Position numbers and translations under genes: made by a program. A stretch of DNA of 64,000 nt from Litomosoides sigmodontis (lineage: Eukaryota; Nematoda; Chromadorea; Rhabditida; Onchocercidae). The notes beneath the pieces were generated by a model that worked only from the letters and a program-made list of their open reading frames with translations, searched no databases and was not told where the DNA came from. The DNA lies in assembly GCA_963070105.1 (NCBI GenBank), contig OY718808.1:7293738-7357737 (forward strand), written 5' to 3'. Shown here piece by piece: positions 60,133-64,000 of the stretch (position 1 is its first letter; each line of letters starts with the position of its first letter).

Positions 60133-63100
60133 ATGTCTCGAAATATTCTCACATTAATGCTACTGCTTCATTTAGCATTAGCTGCGCAATGTCTAACTTA
60201 CATATTTCGTCGGACAAATATTCTAGCAAAAGTGGAGAACTGGAAGGACAGAATTAGCCCATGCGAAAATGAACAAATTCATTTTAATGATAACGAAATT
60301 ATCACAGTGTTGATCGGCGATAAGCTGCAATCACGGAGAATTGACCTTCCAAAGAATGGAATTTTATTTTTCGATGAAATGGCGGAGCTGGGAAAATTGG
60401 GCAGCTGGCAGTGTAAGGGAAGAAAAAATGCGAAAGGTGAAATTTCCACGCTTGTAAAATTGGAAAGGAGAAAGTTCGGTGTTAGTTTTGAGTCATCTAG
60501 CCGAATCATCTATTCCTATGAATTTTGCCGATTTTGCTGGAAGTTATGACTTTTAGCAACATTTACAAACTTTTTTTTGGGAATATTAATTGATTAATTA
60601 ATTGAAAAGGAACAAATTTCTACGTTTGCATTCGTTTTCTACCCTACGAAGTATTTCTATCATCAATTCATGCACGTACCGAAATTCATTCAGCGAAAAG
60701 TTCTTGAGATTTCTGAGGAAATTATTCAGTAGTAGGAAATGAGGCACACGAACAATTCCAGAAGTGTATTTTGAACAAAGTCCGTCATTGGGTTTCTATA
60801 ATGGATCAAACTGGATGACGCTTAAAGACGGAATTCAATGGCCTCAAGCGTTACACGTTCTTCAGGTACCATCATCTCAGGTAGGCGACTTTACACAAAG
60901 CAAAAAAAAAAACAATCATCGATATATGAATAATTTAAAGATTTGATGAAATTTCACTCCATCACCACCACCATCACAGACACACTACCGCTTTGCTGGA
61001 AAACTCTTTTAGGATATCGCGATAATTTCGCCAGATAGTGGTAGTCGAGTGTTGTTGGAAGATTTCGTTTCAGTTGGTTCACTGATGCTAGCTGGTCGGG
61101 TAAAGCTACAACCATTTGCTTTTCTTTTTTTCATTTTATGCACAGCTTTAGCGCACACCGTGAGTGACCCAGTTGACCACCACACTCCACCTAAAATCAG
61201 CTGAGCAACAAATTTTTGATTTATCAAAAATTAAAAACAAATAATTTGGAAGAAGAGGGGGAAAAATTCAAGCGGTAAACACTTCCACAAATAGTAATGC
61301 TTAGCTTAAACAAAAAATTCATTTTTATTTTAATTTCTGAAAGTGAAACAGCTTGTTTCTGCAGTCGTGTCTAAACTAAATTGTGTAGTGGGAATGAATT
61401 TCTCTTTTCGAAATTCAAATGAAAAAATTTTCCTGCTTCTTCGTGTTTTTCTCATTTAAGCCATTACAATTAATTCAAGCAAACTTACACGCATCGATGT
61501 CGTTGTTCGCAAAAAAAATCAACAAATACTAAAAAAAAACGAGAAATGATTGATTTATTCTTTGTTCCACAAAAAATTTTAAGAAATAACTAAGAGAGTA
61601 AGCTAAGTAGTCCGAGTTATTTCGGCGGAGATCCGTCCGTTGAAATTAGGAAATGATGGAATGTTGAAGTTAATTTTCTTTCTTATTTTCCATCAACAAA
61701 GTCTTCTTACATTTACTTTGAAACTTAAATTTATTGATTAAAGAAGAGGAAAGTTTTCAGAAAAGTTTTCAGTAAAACGTGAGAATGTGAATTGTGCTGT
61801 TGCAATTAGCTAAAATCAAATATTACTAGTTTTTTCGCAATTTTCATTTTTTCTTCTATCTCACTTTCTTACCTATCGCTTCAGCACCACATTTATTTCC
61901 TTTTTGAAACCATCGAAAAATTTGATTACTTTTTTCTTTCTAAGCAAGTTTGGAGCGGCAGCAATATTGTAAAAAGGTATGGACTAGTATTGCAAGAAAA
62001 ATTGAGTTGTACTAAGGCAGTAATTGCTTACTTTAAAATTTTCAATTTTACACATCGGAGATATAATATGCACAGCAAAATGAATTAATTGAAATTTGTG
62101 AGTGGCAGCATTTAAATCCATTGCTTTATTTATTTATTTATGCATCGTTTTTCCTTACTTTTTTTTTACGTTTTTTTTTGGTGAAAAACCCTTTTGCGTC
62201 ATCACATATTTTAGTGATGGCACAGTTAATGAAGTTAGCTATGATTTTATTTTTTTTGAAATGTTGAAATTTGAATGTTTCATCGCTTATCCTCTCTTCC
62301 TCTCTAAAATCTTGTAAAATTTAATAAAGGAAATTCAATTCTAATATAATTACATGCTTCTTTTCGTTGCATTTTTATCAAATTTTCTAATAGATTTGAA
62401 TTTTGGCAGTAAATAAATTTATTCAAACTATCAAAGTTACATTTATTGAATAATATTTTCCAAACTCTTTCAATAGGCAATAAATGATGATGAATAAGGC
62501 TGTTATTTGAAATGCGAAATTTCATCCTCCAATTTGAATTTTAGCATCAACAAGGCAAACATTAGAAAAGAAGTGTTACAACAATTATTTTTAAATAACA
62601 AAAAAAAAGCATTACTTCAACTTTCTGCTGCATTTGATGCAGCGATTTTTGAAATTTGAACAAATTAGAAAAATGTGACCTCTTTGAAAGTATGAAATTA
62701 ATAGGCCGAGCAATAAATGCATAACATTTAAAAGACAAAAGCTTGATAAAAATTGAAGAAAATTTTTGATAAATTAAAACGTAGTAAAAAAAAGCTAAAG
62801 TGCAACAAGAGCATTTCCTGTCTCGAGTAAGAAGATCGTTGTAGGCTTTAAACAATGATACTTTCAATGAATCCATCCTGCAATCTATCGAAGGTCAACT
62901 TCAATTTGATTTGGGAATGAAACTTAAATCTGTAAAAAACATTAATGGTATCGATTACCAATGGCCTAAATTCAGGAATACAGTAGCAATTATGGATTTT
63001 CACCAGGCAGAACATGCTGCCGGACAATTCAACAGCAATTTAGAAGCCGAGGTAGGCAAATTTTTACTAAAACAATTCCTCTTTAAGGATGCAAAATTTA

Positions 63101-63738
63101 GAACTTTTAAAGTAACTACTTGTAAATATTCAGAAGCTTTTTTTTTACTAGAAGATAACTGACTTCTCTCTAATTATTACCAACTGAATTTGATGGACTG
63201 TGTTGATGAAGCAGATTAGTGAAGTTCGGTTTCTGTCGAAGGATTTTTTCCTATGTGAAGTTGTCTGAGAAATGATTATCTATCGGTTGCTTGAAAGAGA
63301 ATAGAAACGATGAATAGTGGAGGAATTTTTGAAATATTTGCTGTTAATCGGAAGTTATTATAGGAAATTTTCAGTGTATTCCAAAATCGACAAGTTACTT
63401 AATTTAAAATTTTTGAAAAATCAAAATTTAATGTTAATAAAGTATCGTTTTTTTCACTGTTTCTTTCAAAGTCAAAATTGCAAATGTTGAAAGTGATATA
63501 ATTAATTAATAGATGGCTTTGTTGCATAATTGAAAGTGTGTTTGAGATTTGTTGCACAAATTGCAACTCGATTATTGGTCACTTATTTAACTTTCAGAAA
63601 TTTACCCTGATATGTTCCTATCAGCAATGTCAACCAATAGCTCAGAGGTGTAGTCGGCCATTTCAACCAGTTGGTCATTGCTGCGAAATATGCGGTAGCT
63701 TTGAAGAATTCAAACAATTTGTTAAACAAGAAGCATGA
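60133..63738 (+). CDS. Amnionless-like membrane protein (3' end unresolved)
   Basis: Exons 60133-60436, 60762-60880, 61013-61099, 62845-63051 and 63598 onward join with agreeing phases. Signal peptide (MSRNILTLMLLLHLALAAQC), then the amnionless pattern: TNILAKVENWKDRISPCENE, ITVLIGDKLQSRRIDLP, NGILFFDEMAELG and GSWQC. The next exons carry FYNGSNWMTLKDGIQWPQA, then IAIISPDSGSRVLLEDFVSV. The VWC-like Cys motif RPFQPVGHCCEICG in the last exon matches the QGQCCDLCGA of mammalian AMN. In mammals amnionless anchors cubilin on absorptive epithelia; the worm role is unknown. The membrane helix expected after the VWC part is missing. The frame stops at 63738, but a donor (ATATGCG|GTAGCT) at about 63693 suggests that the gene continues outside the window. 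Confidence 0.75.
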
Positions 63739-64000
63739 AGAACTTAGCTAATCGCGCAAAGCGCAGTTAGACAGACAGTCAAGCAGCGCAGCAATTAGAT
63801 TTCATCTATTTTTTTCTTTATTCGTAAAACTGAAAGAGAGAAACAGTGCACTCATCGGATGAGCACTTTTTCCCTTCCGTCTTTCTTCCATTTTAATCCA
63901 TTTATGATTTGTGACAGTTCGCTGTCGAAATTTATTGTTCGGAAGGTTTCATGATATGAGAGATATGCTTGAGTGCTTATGGTGGATTTTTTTGGAACGT

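Overview
This is eukaryotic DNA, about 70% A+T, with short exons, many small introns with TTTCAG-type acceptors, long microsatellites and low gene density. The intron style, the low-complexity flanks and the protein families (a C. elegans-sized PDH E2, a CED-3-like CARD, synaptotagmin) point to a nematode. A filarial or other spirurid worm is my best guess; no species marker was seen. Most genes had to be assembled by hand from exons whose splice sites and phases agree.

Layout. 1-6860 (minus): dihydrolipoamide acetyltransferase (PDC E2), ten exons, C-terminus cut by the window edge. 6.9-25.6 kb: very gene-poor, AT-rich, with microsatellites, a hairpin, a poly-A-tailed segment and one previously hidden four-exon secreted Cys-rich protein gene (12020-13547, plus). 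25608-26613 (plus): a two-exon CARD-only protein. 28607-28678 (plus): tRNA-Thr(AGT). 29.5-30.25 kb (minus): an LPGAT1-like acyltransferase exon and a possible further exon. 30.8-44.7 kb: a duplicated and rearranged locus holding four C2H2 zinc-finger copies, fragments of them, and two nearly complete copies of an intron-rich secreted galectin-like gene on two ~2.95-kb inverted arms (35705-38655 and 41715-44662), plus an older broken copy at 30.8-31.5 kb. 46117-47499 (minus): a three-exon type I membrane protein with a Cys-rich ectodomain. 52.3-53.7 kb: a ~1.3-kb AAT array. 53.8-58.95 kb (plus): a synaptotagmin with both C2 domains. 60.1-63.7 kb (plus): an amnionless-like gene that runs off or near the window end.

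Main result. In the two inverted galectin-like copies the introns are almost identical (one 104-bp intron has no difference, one of ~187 bp has a single 1-bp indel), while the exons differ at about 45 amino-acid positions with only about three synonymous changes by eye. Differences are concentrated in the N-terminal domain and linker, and the C-terminal domain is conserved. This is a strong sign of diversifying selection on a secreted protein, possibly with gene conversion of the arms.

Apart from the duplicated locus, the genes look like unrelated neighbours; no operon-like spacing is evident.
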